64,000 bases of DNA. Source: Cheilinus undulatus (Eukaryota; Chordata; Actinopteri; Labriformes; Labridae). The notes beneath the pieces are model-generated. The model did no database searches and was not told the origin of the DNA. It saw only the letters and a program-made list of their open reading frames with translations. A program made the position numbers and the translations under genes. Below, piece after piece: positions 36,211-46,053 of the stretch; the stretch's first letter is position 1, and each line of letters begins with the position of its first letter. The stretch spans positions 580,616 to 644,615 of the forward strand of contig NC_054880.1 of assembly GCF_018320785.1 (NCBI RefSeq). Reading direction: 5' to 3'.

Positions 36211-36897
36211 TTACCGTTCTGGAAACCCATAGTGGATGATGAAATTTTCCCATAAGCATTTTGCTACTGTACGGGCTTTCTGGTTGGTTGTTGGGAACGC
36301 CATTGAGAATTTGGTAAAATGATCCGTGAGCACTAGAATATCCTTGACATTACTGGAGTCAGGTTCCAAGCTCAGGAAATCCATGCATATGAGTTCCAGA
36401 GGACGTGTTGTGCAGATGTTTACCATTGGAGCAGCTTTCTCCGGTGGAGTCTTCCTCCTGACACAACGAGGACATGTTCTGATTTTGGTTTCTACGTCAT
36501 TAGCCATTTTAGGCCAGTAGAACCTTGAACGGACAAGTTCTAGAGTCCTTTCCACTCCCAGGTGCCCCATGTCGTTGTGGAAACTGTGCAGAGTGTGGTC
36601 TCTCAGAACCTCAGGGAGTACTAACTGAAATGAAATTTGCTCTTCATTTTGTCTTTGCCTGTACAGAATACCGTCGATGAGCTTTAGCTTCTGCCATTTC
36701 TGCAGTTTCTCATTGAATTTTCTTCGTTGGCTGGCAACACGACTGGGGTTTGGTGGGTTGTTGCACTGCGATCTGGTGTGGCCATCCTCCCCACACTGGA
36801 AACAATAACCTGGTTTAGGTGCAGAAGGAGGGGTTATTGAGGGTGACTTGTTAAATTTACCAGGCTTTGGTCTCTGACTTGAACCACGAGTGTACAT
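36211..36897 (-). pseudogene. Zinc knuckle fused to truncated integrase of the LTR element
   Basis: 228 codons. A CCHC knuckle (CFQCGEDGHTRSQC) is followed after about 30 residues by the integrase N-terminal zinc-binding domain (H..H...C..C: FHNDMGHLGVERT...CPRCVRRK) and the start of the catalytic core (ELICMDFL with the first Asp, LVLTDHFTKF). The frame is lost after HYGFPER, so the second Asp and the Glu of the catalytic triad are missing. Protease, RT and RNase H expected between knuckle and integrase in ordinary gypsy elements are absent. The integrase cannot be functional. Confidence 0.85.
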
Positions 36898-38228
36898 GGA
36901 CCAGTGAGCGCAGCAAGTTGTTTCTGCATTTCAGCCATTTGTTTGGAAAGTTGCTGCGTGAGAGTTGTCAGGGCAGCAACCGCATCTTTTTCACTGCCAG
37001 CATCAGTTTGTTGGAAATTCACTGCAGCTTTTTGTTTAGCTCCGCCAAGATGTTGTTTCATCCTCACAGCTTTTGCAGCTTTTCTATCTTCCTCAGTTCG
37101 TAGGAGCAATAATAACTCAGCAAATGATGGTGGTTTCGATTTCTGTTGGATTAACTGCAATTCTGATATTAATGTGTTGTCCCAACACCCTCTGCAGAAC
37201 TGGTTTAGTAAATGTTTATTGAGCTCTGTTTCCAATGCTCCACCTCGTTTGACGGCAAGACTTAATGAGACTTGTAATCGTTGCAGGTAAGCTGATGGTA
37301 GCTCTCCAGCATCCTGAAATGTATCCATGAATTTGGCAAATAACTCGTCTCCATCTTGTACTGTGCCGTACCCAGAATCAAGTTGTTGTAGATAGACATC
37401 AGGTAGAGTATCTGAGCTTAAATGCTTGACCATATCTGCTGCAGGAGGTAAGAGACTTTCCAAAATTTTGCGTGAACGTTGCAGATCGGATATAGCAGGG
37501 TCTTTCATCATCAGATCCACACTGGAACGCCAGGTGTCATAATCAGCTTCGTGAGCAGGTCTAGGCACTTTTCCAGAGAAGACACGCAACTTTTGGGTTG
37601 AAAATGAATGACTTGGATGCTCCTCATTTTTAACAATATGCTCAATGACATAACTCTGTACATCAGGAGGATTAAGGTCACTGGCAGAGAGACTGGAGAG
37701 GGATGGTCTTGCTTGTGGCTGCATAGTGGGACCTGTAATGGGAGGAGCTTTTGGCAGCTGTGGCAGTGAGGTTTTCCCTGTCACTGGAGCGGCCTCTGGT
37801 GACTCCTTAACAGTTGAGACATCAGGTTGGAGCTCAGCGATTGCACCACCTATTTGAGCCATCATCTCTTGCAGGACTTGAGCAAAATCTTTACCAGTAG
37901 CTTTAGCCAGTAATTTCAGATCTGACAGGTAAGTCTGTGTCTTAGTCGTGCCCACCTCACCTGCGTATACTTCAGACAACGCAGAAATACTAAATTCTAT
38001 ACCGTTAGTGGGTGCAACAAAAGTGTATGGTAGTAGTGGGTATAGCCCAGAAATTGCAGTTTGAGAATTGAACTCAACGACCATATGTTGATCAGTGGTT
38101 AATGTTCTGTTAAATGACCCATACTGTTTTAGAAAATCAAGCACTTCCTCATCAGCCTGCGTATTAGTGACACTGTCCACTATCACCGCCAGCGCTATAT
38201 CAACTTTAAGTTGATCAACCACTTCCAT
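36834..38228 (-). CDS. Gag-like protein of the LTR element (PNMA-type)
   Basis: An open 464-residue frame. Residues about 1-70 resemble the RRM-like N-terminus of PNMA/gypsy Gag proteins; 80-190 are Pro/Ser-rich; 205-390 carry the capsid-like core with LRVFSGKVPRPAHEADYDTW, PAADMVKHL and LPSAYLQRLQ, the typical Ty3/gypsy and PNMA Gag pattern; the tail is a coiled coil (LTQQLSKQMAEMQKQLAAL). Gag forms the particle. The frame leaves the zinc-knuckle frame by a -1 shift near 36895, after AALTGP. No slippery heptamer is obvious, so a simple indel is more likely than programmed shifting. It is upstream of the integrase fragment on the same strand. Confidence 0.8.
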   Translation of the reverse strand: MEVVDQLKVDIALAVIVDSVTNTQADEEVLDFLKQYGSFNRTLTTDQHMVVEFNSQTAISGLYPLLPYTFVAPTNGIEFSISALSEVYAGEVGTTKTQTYLSDLKLLAKATGKDFAQVLQEMMAQIGGAIAELQPDVSTVKESPEAAPVTGKTSLPQLPKAPPITGPTMQPQARPSLSSLSASDLNPPDVQSYVIEHIVKNEEHPSHSFSTQKLRVFSGKVPRPAHEADYDTWRSSVDLMMKDPAISDLQRSRKILESLLPPAADMVKHLSSDTLPDVYLQQLDSGYGTVQDGDELFAKFMDTFQDAGELPSAYLQRLQVSLSLAVKRGGALETELNKHLLNQFCRGCWDNTLISELQLIQQKSKPPSFAELLLLLRTEEDRKAAKAVRMKQHLGGAKQKAAVNFQQTDAGSEKDAVAALTTLTQQLSKQMAEMQKQLAALTGPCTLVVQVRDQSLVNLTSHPQ

Positions 38229-38293
38229 GGTGGAAAATGAGTAATTACTGATTTATTACTGTGCAACAACCTCCTGGCTAGCTCGCCACAAAT

Positions 38294-39394
38294 TGTGTAG
38301 CATTTACACTCAGTATGCAGTTGGGAAATCTGGACAGTAAAAATGCTAACAGGTAAGCAATGATAACCAAAAGTATTTAGTTGATGGGCTAGAGTCTAAT
38401 TATAATTTCTAGGCTCACTCTAGGAGGCTGAGGACCAGTAACAACAAGCAGCAGACAGGTAAGTTGTATTGCAGGTACCTTTTGTATTATGTTATAGTGC
38501 AGAATATTTACAATATATACAGATCAGTCATGACCATTTTAACAGAAAACAAAACAAACACTTTAACCCAACGATAACCCAATTGGTTTCTGTCCAATAT
38601 GTATCAGCAGTTCATTATGAATCAGTCGCTCAATATGTTTCGACAGTTCAATATGTTTCAACTGAGTCTCCTTCTATGCCCCTGAGATCAGGATGAATTC
38701 AGTGAATGTCTTTCAGTTAAAGTCCAAGGAAGAATGCAACAAAAGTTCAATCCAGAGCAGTGAGATGAGAGCTGTGGGGGGCATTGGGCTAGAGAGAACT
38801 AGAATGCAGATCTCCTACCGCACAGGTGGAGAAATCAACACTGATCAGTTCAGGTTCAGGTTCTGGGTAAGCTCGCCATCTTAGATTGGTTTAGATCAGG
38901 AACAGAAAAAAAACCCGGCCAATTCAAGTCGACTTTTAGAGCGTGTCACTCGCTTCAACCGGCTCGTTTTAGGTTGTGAACATCTGCTGCAGCCCTGTAT
39001 GGAGCGTCCCCCACGTCTCCCGACTGACTGAACCACCATGATTTTCAAAGGATCAGTTCACATGACTCACGTGCGTCATGTGACTGAGTTCACGCGAAGG
39101 CGCCGAAATACCGCGAGAACTACCAAAGACCAGCTCAGCAGTTAACTTATGAGAGTACTCAACTTTTTACAGGGGTTACATAAGGAAGGCAAGACTCAGG
39201 CGCTGTACAGAGCTGCAGCAGGTCTTAAGTAGTGATCTCTAATCAGTGATTCGCTGCAGGTGTGATCTCTCCACAGCACCAGGGGGGCGGGGTGGACGCC
39301 TCAGGAGGAGCAGAGAAAGTTAGCAGCCAGTCACAGCCTCTGGAAACCAGACGTTAACAAAAATAAAATGAACTATACAAAGTAAAACACCACA
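38294..39394 (-). repeat. Putative 5' LTR of the gypsy-like element
   Basis: On the minus strand it starts TGTGGTGTTTTAC at the insertion border and is taken to end CTACACA at 38294. There it is followed by ATTTGTGGCGAGCTAGCCAG, which resembles the sequence just after the LTR in many fish gypsy elements. Its length of about 1.1 kb is inferred, since no second copy exists to prove the border. A CpG-rich core lies near 39060-39130. Confidence 0.5.
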
Positions 39395-39960
39395 GGAATG
39401 TTAGTAAGCTTTGAAGGATAACATCTCAGAAGGCAAGGGTGGAATGTTTTAAAAGGTTTAAAGGATGACATCTCAGAAGGAAAGGATGGAATGTTTTATA
39501 AGATTTAAAGGAGAACATCTTGGAAGGCAAGGATGGAATGTTTTATAAGCATTAAAGGATAACATCTCAGAAGGCAAGGATTGAATGTTGTGTAAGCTTT
39601 AAAGGATGACATATTCGAAGGAAAGGGTGGAACATTTTATTAGCTTTGAAGGATAACATCTCAAAAGGCAAGAATGGAATGTTTTATACACTTTAAAGGA
39701 TGACTTAAGAGGATGACATCATATTTAACGGCAAGGGTGGAACGTTTTATAGACATAAGAGGATGACATCATCTTTAAAGGCAAGGGTGGAATGTTTCAT
39801 GGACATAAGAGGATGACATCATCTTCAAAGGCCAGGATGGAATGTTTTAAAGACATTTAAAGATAACATCTTGGAAGGCAAGAATGGAATGTTTTAAAAG
39901 CTTTAAAGGATGACATCATCTTCAAATGCAAGGATGGAGTGTTTTATCAGCTGGAGGACT
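39395..39960. repeat. 47-bp minisatellite, right part (degenerate)
   Basis: Continuation of the same array beyond the LTR insertion, with about twelve units that are more diverged (GGATGACATC, GACATAAGAGG and CATCTTCAAAGG variants). The two array parts flank the insertion, which confirms that the repeat existed first. Confidence 0.9.
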
Positions 39961-40682
39961 GACCTGAGACTTTCAGACTAATGAACAAACGTGATTGGTC
40001 CTCCTTAATCACTGAGGTGTCACCATGGTTCAGGATTAATACTCTCCCCCAGAGCTGTTGCTTCACTTAAGGAGGAGTTCTGTCCAACCAGCTCTGAGGT
40101 CTACATTTTTGGTATCCTGCAGCCCCCTATGGGTCAGGAACAAAATAACACGGCGGGCTCATTCCTTGTTTTAAAGCTTCATGAAGATTGGACAAATTAT
40201 TGATGAGTTATTGTGATTTTCCTCATGAGCCCTGCCCTCTCAGCATTTATTGGTCAGTAAGTTTAATCTGAATAAATCATCGAGCCTTCGGCAGCTTTGA
40301 AAAGCTTCACTCAGAGACCAGAAACCAGAAACCAGACCTACATGTTACTGACGTCAAAAATGGGATTATTGCAGGAAATAATAAAAATGATGGACTTTAA
40401 ATCTCAGACCCTTCATGTACATTTAAGGACATCACATTTTAGCTTTCCCTCAACACAGGGATAACTGGATTTTTGAGAGAATTAACCAGAATGTCCACTC
40501 AAATCCACACAGTCTACTGGAAACCTGGGGAGAATCTGCTGTTGAATTTTCAGGAATGTCATGGAAGTTTTAGGGATGTCTGTGAACTTCAGAGATGGAA
40601 TTTTAAGGGGAGTTTGTGTACTCTGCTTGGATGTTTGCGGGAAAATCACTGGACAAAAAAGACGTCAGACTTGTTCAAGTTA
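39961..40682. other. Intergenic DNA downstream of zinc-finger gene A
   Basis: No repeat, exon or transposon end is seen. An open frame at 40473-40850 has no recognisable domain and overlaps the predicted 3' UTR of the minus-strand gene. Confidence 0.5.
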
Positions 40683-40688
40683 TTTATT
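40683..40688 (-). terminator. Poly(A) signal of zinc-finger gene A
   Basis: AATAAA on the minus strand, about 430 bp after the gene A stop codon. No closer canonical signal was noticed. Confidence 0.55.
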
Positions 40689-40839
40689 GTTTCTGCAGTT
40701 TTCAAAAGAACCCAAAGATCCATGAAAAAATATGAAGCCTCAAAAAAGAAAAATATGATTCTGGTGATTCTGTCTCAAAAAAGAGATGAGCAGGTTTCAG
40801 AAACAAGAGACTGGCAGCCCACCAGTCTGGGACCCCCTA

Positions 40840-41112
40840 AATCCATCTAAAACCAGTCCTGGATCTGGATCTAAAACCAGTCCTGGATCTAAAACCAGTC
40901 CTGGATCTGGATCTAAAACCAGTCCTGGAAATAAAACCAGTCCTGGATCTAAAGTCAGTCCAGTACTGATGTGGATCTAAAGTCAGTCCAGTACTGGTGT
41001 GGATCTAAAGTCAGTCCAGTACTGGTGTGGATCTAAAGTCAGTCCAGTACTGGTGTGGATCTAAAGTCAGTCCAGCACTGGTGTGGATCTAAAGTCAGTC
41101 CAGCACTGATGT
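40840..41112. repeat. Two short minisatellites in the gene A 3' UTR
   Basis: 40840-40950 holds about six units of the type AAAACCAGTCCTGGATCT (18-24 bp). 40950-41112 holds about six 29-bp units containing GTGGATCTAAAGTCAGTCCA. They lie between the stop codon and the poly(A) signal, so they would be transcribed in the mRNA. Confidence 0.9.
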
Positions 41113-41117
41113 GGTCC

Positions 41118-43192
41118 CTACAGCTGGATGAAGTCCTGCTGCAGACTGTTCTGTCTTCTGATTGGTTCCCTGCCGCTGCTGTGGTTGTGGTGAACCTTCA
41201 CATGAACGTCTCTGGAGCGTTTCTCCTGGTAGCATTTCCCACAGAGAGAGCAGCCGTAGGGTTTCTCCCCGCTGTGGGTCAGCTGGTGTTTCTTCAGGTC
41301 GTTCTTGGTGACGAAGGCTTTGGAGCAGCGGCCGCAGCTGAAGGCGCGCTCCTTCCTGTGGAAGCGCAGGTGAGTCTGCAGGTAACCTTTGGTGCTGAAG
41401 CTCTTGGGGCAGAGAGAGCAGCTGAAGGGTTTCTCCCCACTGTGGGTCAGCATGTGAGCGTTCAGCCCCCCCACCTGCCTGAAGGCTTTCCCACAGACCC
41501 GACAGCTGAACGGTTTCTCTCCGCTGTGGATTCTCTGGTGGACTGCCAGGACGTGGATCGATGCCAGGGTCTTTCCACAGGTCTCACAGGAGACGCGGTG
41601 GGCGGGGCTTTCTCCGCTGTGTTTCCTGATGTGCGTGCTCAGAGCACCGTTATCCATAAACGTCTTCCCGCAGAACTCACAGATGTACGGCCGCTCCCCG
41701 CTGTGGATCCTCCTGTGGCGCCGCAGAGCACCGGGCCGGGGGAAGGACTTCCCACAGATGGAGCAGACGTAGGGTTTCACCCCGGTGTGGCTTCGCATGT
41801 GAGTGACGATGTTCTGGAAGGTTCTACCGCAGACGTGGCAGATCTTGGCAGCATCTCTGTGGACCTGCAGGTGGTCTGTGAGGGTCTGTGATGGCAGGAC
41901 CTTCTGACCACAGATCCCACACACCGCTGTGCTGGAGTGAGTCTTCACGTGTTTCCTTAGACCGCTGGCGCTCTGGAACGACTCGCTGCACACCTGGCAG
42001 CAGTGACTCGTCTGAGCGGACTCTCTGGTCTGTTGTCTTATGGCTGGACTCTCCTCCATCTGAGAGTCTGTCACTCCCTGATCCTCCTTGTGGATTTCTC
42101 TGCAGTGAGTCTTTAAGGCAGAGTTCTCAGTGAAGTCCTGGCCACAACGCGAGCAAACATACGTCCTCTCTCCGCCGTGGATCTTCCTGTGGCGCCTCAG
42201 CGCCCCGGCTCTGGGGAAGCGTTTGTCACAGACAGAGCAGCGGTACGGTTTCACCCCAGTGTGGGTCCTCATGTGGGTCTCCAGGTTCTGGAAAGTCCTG
42301 GTGCAGACCAAGCAGGCCCCCCCAGCCTCTCTGTGGGACTCCAGGTGATTCTGCAGAGCCTCAGGTGAGTCCAGCTGCTGTCCACAGACTCCACAGACGC
42401 TCCGGGGGTCGCTTCGGTGAGACTCAGCGTGTTTCCTTAGGAAGCCTCGGCTCTGAAACTGGTCACTGCAGACGTGGCAGGACCAGGACCCTCGAGACTG
42501 GCCCAGACCACAATCATGCTCCTTATCTGGCTCTGACCCATCGTCCCCTCCATCTTCCTTGTCCTTTTTCTGCCCCTTATCCTCTCCATCCTCTCCCCGC
42601 TCTCTGTCCTGTCCCTGCTGTCCCCGCCCCCTCCTCCTGTCGTGGATCTTGTGGTGTCGTCGTAGCGATCCTGCTCGTGGGAACCTCTTTCTACAGATGG
42701 AGCAGTAGTACGGTTTCTCTCCAGTGTGCCTCCTCATGTGAGTCTCTATGTTCTGAAATGTCTTCCTGCATACCTCACAGGCCCCGCCCCCACTTACGGA
42801 GTCCTTGTGAGACATCAGGTGGTGCATGAGGTGGTCTGATGACTGACCACAGACCCCACAGATGCCCTGGTCTGAGTGAGTCTCTGCATGTTTGACCAGA
42901 TTCCCTCTGTGCCTGAAGCTCCGCCCACAGACAACACAACGACGAGCCGCTGGCCTCTCAGATGCCCCCTGCTGTCTGTGAGTGTTACGGCGCCGTCCTG
43001 GATCTGTCCTCAAGTCTTTGGATTCAGTTTTGCTTGGGGAGTGGTCATTTTCCTTCCAGTCGTCGTCGTGGACGCTCTCATCTGCAGCGCGCTCTGAGGA
43101 GGCGGAGCTTAGCGGGGCAGTGATGTCAGCGGGTTCTCCCTCAGACAGCAGCAGGGGCTGTTTGTCGGTCAAAATAGACGGGCCGAGGAAAT
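41118..43192 (-). CDS. Zinc-finger gene A, exon 2 (finger domain)
   Basis: 2075 bp with all fingers in one exon. A charged Asp/Glu/Lys-rich linker (GEDGEDKGQKKDKEDGG) separates module 1 from module 2. The open frame extends upstream to an ATG at 43208, but the first five codons lie in the polypyrimidine acceptor, so the exon border is preferred to that start. Confidence 0.9.
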
Positions 43193-44873
43193 CTAGAAGA
43201 AAAAACATAAAACATCATCACTAAATTCACAAGTTCATCGCTTTGTTCTGATGTAACGCCCGTACAGCCCGACCACGTAAAAACACGAGGATGTAGGACA
43301 CGGTTCTTCTACTTCACATAACCAGGGGTGTCAAACCCAAGGCCTGGGGGCCAAACCTGGCCCGTGGAGCAATTATATCCGCAGATTTCCTGTTAAACCA
43401 TAAAAATCTAAAAAAGTAAAGTGTATTTCATAAAAAGTCCAGAATGTGGGGAAAGAAACTCATTTGTGTTTTTATTTCATATTTTTAATTTTGCATCTCA
43501 AGATTTCGACTCAAACTTATGATTTGACTTTTCACTTCATACTTGACATTTTCAACTCCTAATTTGGACTTTATATGTCACATTTTTATCTTTTAGATTC
43601 CCAATTTTAAAATTTAAGTCATCATTTTGACCTTTTTAAATCCTAACTTTGGCTTCGTAATCCCATATTTTGAACTATCAGACTCACAATTTAAAATGTT
43701 AAGTCATATTTTCACTTTTAAACTCATGATTTCATCATTGTTTCTAATATTTTGACCTTTCAAACACATGATTTTAATTTTATCCTCCTATATTTGCATT
43801 TTAAAACATTGTTTTTCTATTTTTAATAACGTGTTCTGGTCTCTTGGACTAATAAGTTGGACTTTTTATCTCAGATTTGAGCCTTTAAACTTACAATTTT
43901 TACTTTTTTAAATTTCCAAATGATTTATCATCAGTGCTGTTTTTCATATTTTATTACTGGTGAAAATGAGGTTGACAGTTGTGGTTAAATGTTGACCCTG
44001 TTAGGCCCTCAGGTTAGACCTGAATCCAGAATCCGGCCCCTGATTCTACGTCGCAGACTGCTGTCAGAGGACTGTTCCAGTCTCAAGGGTCCTTAACTCA
44101 GTTTGGCCACTTTTCTGCCAACTGTCCCCTCTGAGGATGTGTTTCACCATCATTACTGCTGGTTTTCTCATCTTTTAACCCATTTTGAACTTTTAAATCC
44201 CATTTCACCTTTACTGCCCATTTCTGTGGCTTTTAACCCGTTTTACTGCTGTTTTTTAGAAAAGGGGGGTTAGATTTTTAAGGGGGCTTTATTCATAATC
44301 AATGAAGATATTAGTTGATCAGAGTGTCAGAATGAAACCCTGAGAGTTTTTATGAGCCCGCTGTACCGGATCATAGGGACGGGTCTGAACACAGAATCAT
44401 ATTTTAGTCACAGATTCATTTTTTTTATTATGGATAAACCTCCTGTTAGTATTAAAATTCATTCCTCGGCGACCCCTCACCAAGATGGCGGCCATATAGA
44501 CGTGCAGAGCAGCGGTCCAGGCAGTTTCTCCTGTAAACCTGACTCAAAGGTGTACCTGGGCCTCACCTGTCCGTGTCAGAGCCACCTGTGGGCTCAGCAG
44601 CGCCTCCAGCAGGCGGCTCTGTCTCTGCAGGGCCCTCCGGGTCTCCTCCACCTCCCTCTCCACCAGCTCCGTGATCCGCTCCACCGCCGCGGAGAGACTC
44701 CCGGTCAGCAGCGGCCGCAGCACGAGCAGCAGGCGGCCCCAGGAGGTCCGCGAGCCCCCGCTGCGCTCCTCCAGCTGCTCCATGAGCTCCTCCTCCACCC
44801 GGGACAGCTGCTCCCTCACGGACTCCTTCAGGACCCGGAGGCCCCGGAGCAGCGGGGCTTCACAGGCACACAT
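41118..44873 (-). CDS. Zinc-finger gene A, multi-C2H2 protein (793 aa, two exons)
   Basis: Joined exons 44873-44567 and 43192-41118, with GTGAGG donor, TTTTTCTTCTAG acceptor and phase 1 (junction Asp). Residues 1-102 are a leucine-rich coiled coil found as first exon of many fish C2H2 genes; 103-187 are acidic/Ser-rich; about 188-780 hold 19 finger-like units. These include three copies of a 4-5-finger module whose third finger has only nine residues between Cys2 and His1 (KTFQNIETHM type), then five ordinary fingers with GEKP linkers. The protein ends FIQL. It is a nuclear DNA-binding protein, probably a transcription factor; its targets are unknown. Gene B, to the right, is its paralogue. 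Confidence 0.88.
43193..44566. other. Intron of zinc-finger gene A with a hAT-like relic
   Basis: At 43323 the sequence CAGGGGTGTCAAACCCAAGG, followed by GGCCAAACCTGGCCCGTGG, is the typical left end of a widespread vertebrate hAT family. AATCCGGCCCCTG near 44030 resembles the subterminal right side, but the final inverted repeat and target duplication are missing. Between them is AT-rich filler with repeated phrases such as ATTTTGACCTTT. The rest of the intron is unremarkable. Confidence 0.55.
44567..44873 (-). CDS. Zinc-finger gene A, exon 1 (coiled coil)
   Basis: 307 bp, CpG-rich, 102 codons plus one base. ATG at 44873 (MCACEAPLLRG) is chosen because gene B starts in the same way ([10 protein letters not shown]). 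An in-frame ATG at 44936 would add 21 residues. Sequence RVEEELMEQLEER, LRPLLTGSLSAAVERITELV and RRALQRQSRLLEALL is strongly amphipathic. The surrounding CpG density (44540-44900) suggests the promoter is here. The plus-strand frame over it is a shadow. Confidence 0.85.
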
Positions 44874-45029
44874 CCCGGGAACAGAGCCCGAGAGGCGGCT
44901 GCAGGAGGGACAGCAACCCGGTAGGTTCCGGGTCAAAGTTTATACAGTGAGGAGCGAAGCTGGAGAACGCCCCCTGCAGGACGGGAGGACAAAGTACGAC
45001 AGAAAACAACAAAACAAAACACGTTTTTG

Positions 45030-45184
45030 TTTATTGAATAATAATGATATAAAATAATAATAATAACAATAATATAAAAATGATAATAGTAATAAATAAT
45101 GATACAAATAAAATAATAATAATAATAATGATATTAATAATACAAATTAAATAACAATAACTGTACTAAAAAGGGTGATTTTGG

Positions 45185-45222
<38 letters not shown>
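45030..45222. repeat. AAT-rich and AT microsatellites
   Basis: Imperfect AATAAT at 45045-45150 and about 18 TA units at 45187-45222. The TA run directly borders the Tc1-like inverted repeat, in keeping with the TA target of that superfamily. Confidence 0.92.
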
Positions 45223-45225
<3 letters not shown>

Positions 45226-45727
45226 TGCTTAAATGTATTAGAGCACCCTAACCCTAAATTAACAGCATTGGTAATTACCAAAATCATTTCTGTTTCTGCA
45301 ATGGTTAATACACCAATATGTAGAAGCTCTTTAACCCAAATGATATTTTTAATGCTAAAATAGAATTATTATTGTTATCCATGAATTTTCAAATGTACTG
45401 ATTTACAAAAAAACTGAAAAAATATTTAAGCACATTAATATTTCTGATTAATCTGTCAGATTATAGTTATTTACTGTCATTCCTGAAGAGAAAAATGAGT
45501 TTTAGTGGTTGAATGTTATGCTTGATTCATTTCTGACTTCTCAGAGAAGCCCAGTGAGCCGGCTCAGATTTGGGTGAATTCAGTTTGAAATTCCTCATTC
45601 CTGTTCAAAATGGTAAAACGTGGAGAGCTGACTGAAAATGAAAGAGTCCACATTAAAGCACTTCATGATGCTGGATGGTCTCTGAGACAGAGATGACAGC
45701 TGGTCTGATACATTTGTTAAGCACTGT
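45223..45727 (+). mobile_element. Internally deleted Tc1/mariner element
   Basis: Left end CAGTGCTTAAATGTATTAGA; the right end read inward is CAGTGCTTAACAAATGTATC, a matching terminal inverted repeat with a 3-bp gap. Between them, 45610-45696 encodes MVKRGELTENERVHIKALHD and then AGWSLRQR before a TGA. This is the helix-turn-helix start of a Tc1-like transposase. All of the catalytic part is missing. The left flank is a TA repeat and the right flank is now a TG repeat. Confidence 0.8.
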
Positions 45728-45762
45728 GTGTGGGTGTGTGTGTGTGTGTGTGTGTGCTCAGC
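45728..45762. repeat. TG dinucleotide microsatellite
   Basis: About 15 TG units with one GG interruption, starting at the end of the Tc1-like relic. Confidence 0.9.
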
Positions 45763-45937
45763 CTCTGCAGGTATATTTACACACCTGTGCCTCAGTCCTG
45801 AGGTGAGCAGAACCCACAACTCTTCCTCCTACCTGCCTTGGGGGGGCAGCTGGACCCTCAGGTAGAAGCATTGTTATATTTCAGTGAAGAGCCTGACCCC
45901 GCTCACACACACAGACACTGTTTTTTTACATTTAAAC

Positions 45938-45943
45938 TTTATT
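45938..45943 (-). terminator. Poly(A) signal of zinc-finger gene B
   Basis: AATAAA on the minus strand, 111 bp after the gene B stop codon, followed by a T-rich/TG-rich region further downstream. Confidence 0.65.
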
Positions 45944-46053
45944 GAACAGCACCAGAGAACAAAGAGAACAAAGAAAGGAAGACGCTGACATTAAAGTCAA
46001 TCAAACCAATAAACCAGTCAGAACAGTGTCACCTTTAAGCCCCGCCCCCGCCT

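Larger units (their letters stand above)
35915..39394 (-). mobile_element. Ty3/gypsy-like LTR element inserted in the 47-bp array
   Basis: The 3480-bp insert begins TGTTATG and ends CACCACA on the plus strand, so it has TG...CA ends. It is bordered by GGAAT on both sides (35910-35914 and 39395-39399), a 5-bp target duplication of the array unit. Coding content on the minus strand is a 464-codon gag frame, then a zinc knuckle joined to a truncated integrase; no protease, reverse transcriptase or RNase H is seen. The right 1.1 kb behaves like a 5' LTR plus leader, but the left end (with AATAAA and a CCTGGGTCCTACCACTACAC terminus) does not resemble it. The element is therefore rearranged or chimeric. 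Gmr1-like elements carry integrase before RT, so a simple 3' truncation is the alternative. Confidence 0.8.

Noticed and set aside
38469..38884. Two plus-strand frames in the right part of the LTR element
   Set aside because: Inside the presumed LTR, opposite in sense to the element, with no domain.
40473..40850. 125-codon plus-strand frame
   Set aside because: No domain and no plausible promoter; overlaps the 3' UTR repeats of gene A.
41055..42829. Plus-strand frames opposite the gene A finger exon
   Set aside because: Antisense shadows of C2H2 coding sequence; no domain of their own. The same holds for 46082-47609 opposite gene B.
44352..44924. 190-codon plus-strand frame over gene A exon 1
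   Set aside because: Antisense shadow of a GC-rich coding exon; low-complexity Gln/Leu/Pro composition.
45238..45258. CACCCTAACCCTAAAT as telomere-like repeat
   Set aside because: Fewer than two units, and it lies in the subterminal part of the Tc1-like element.
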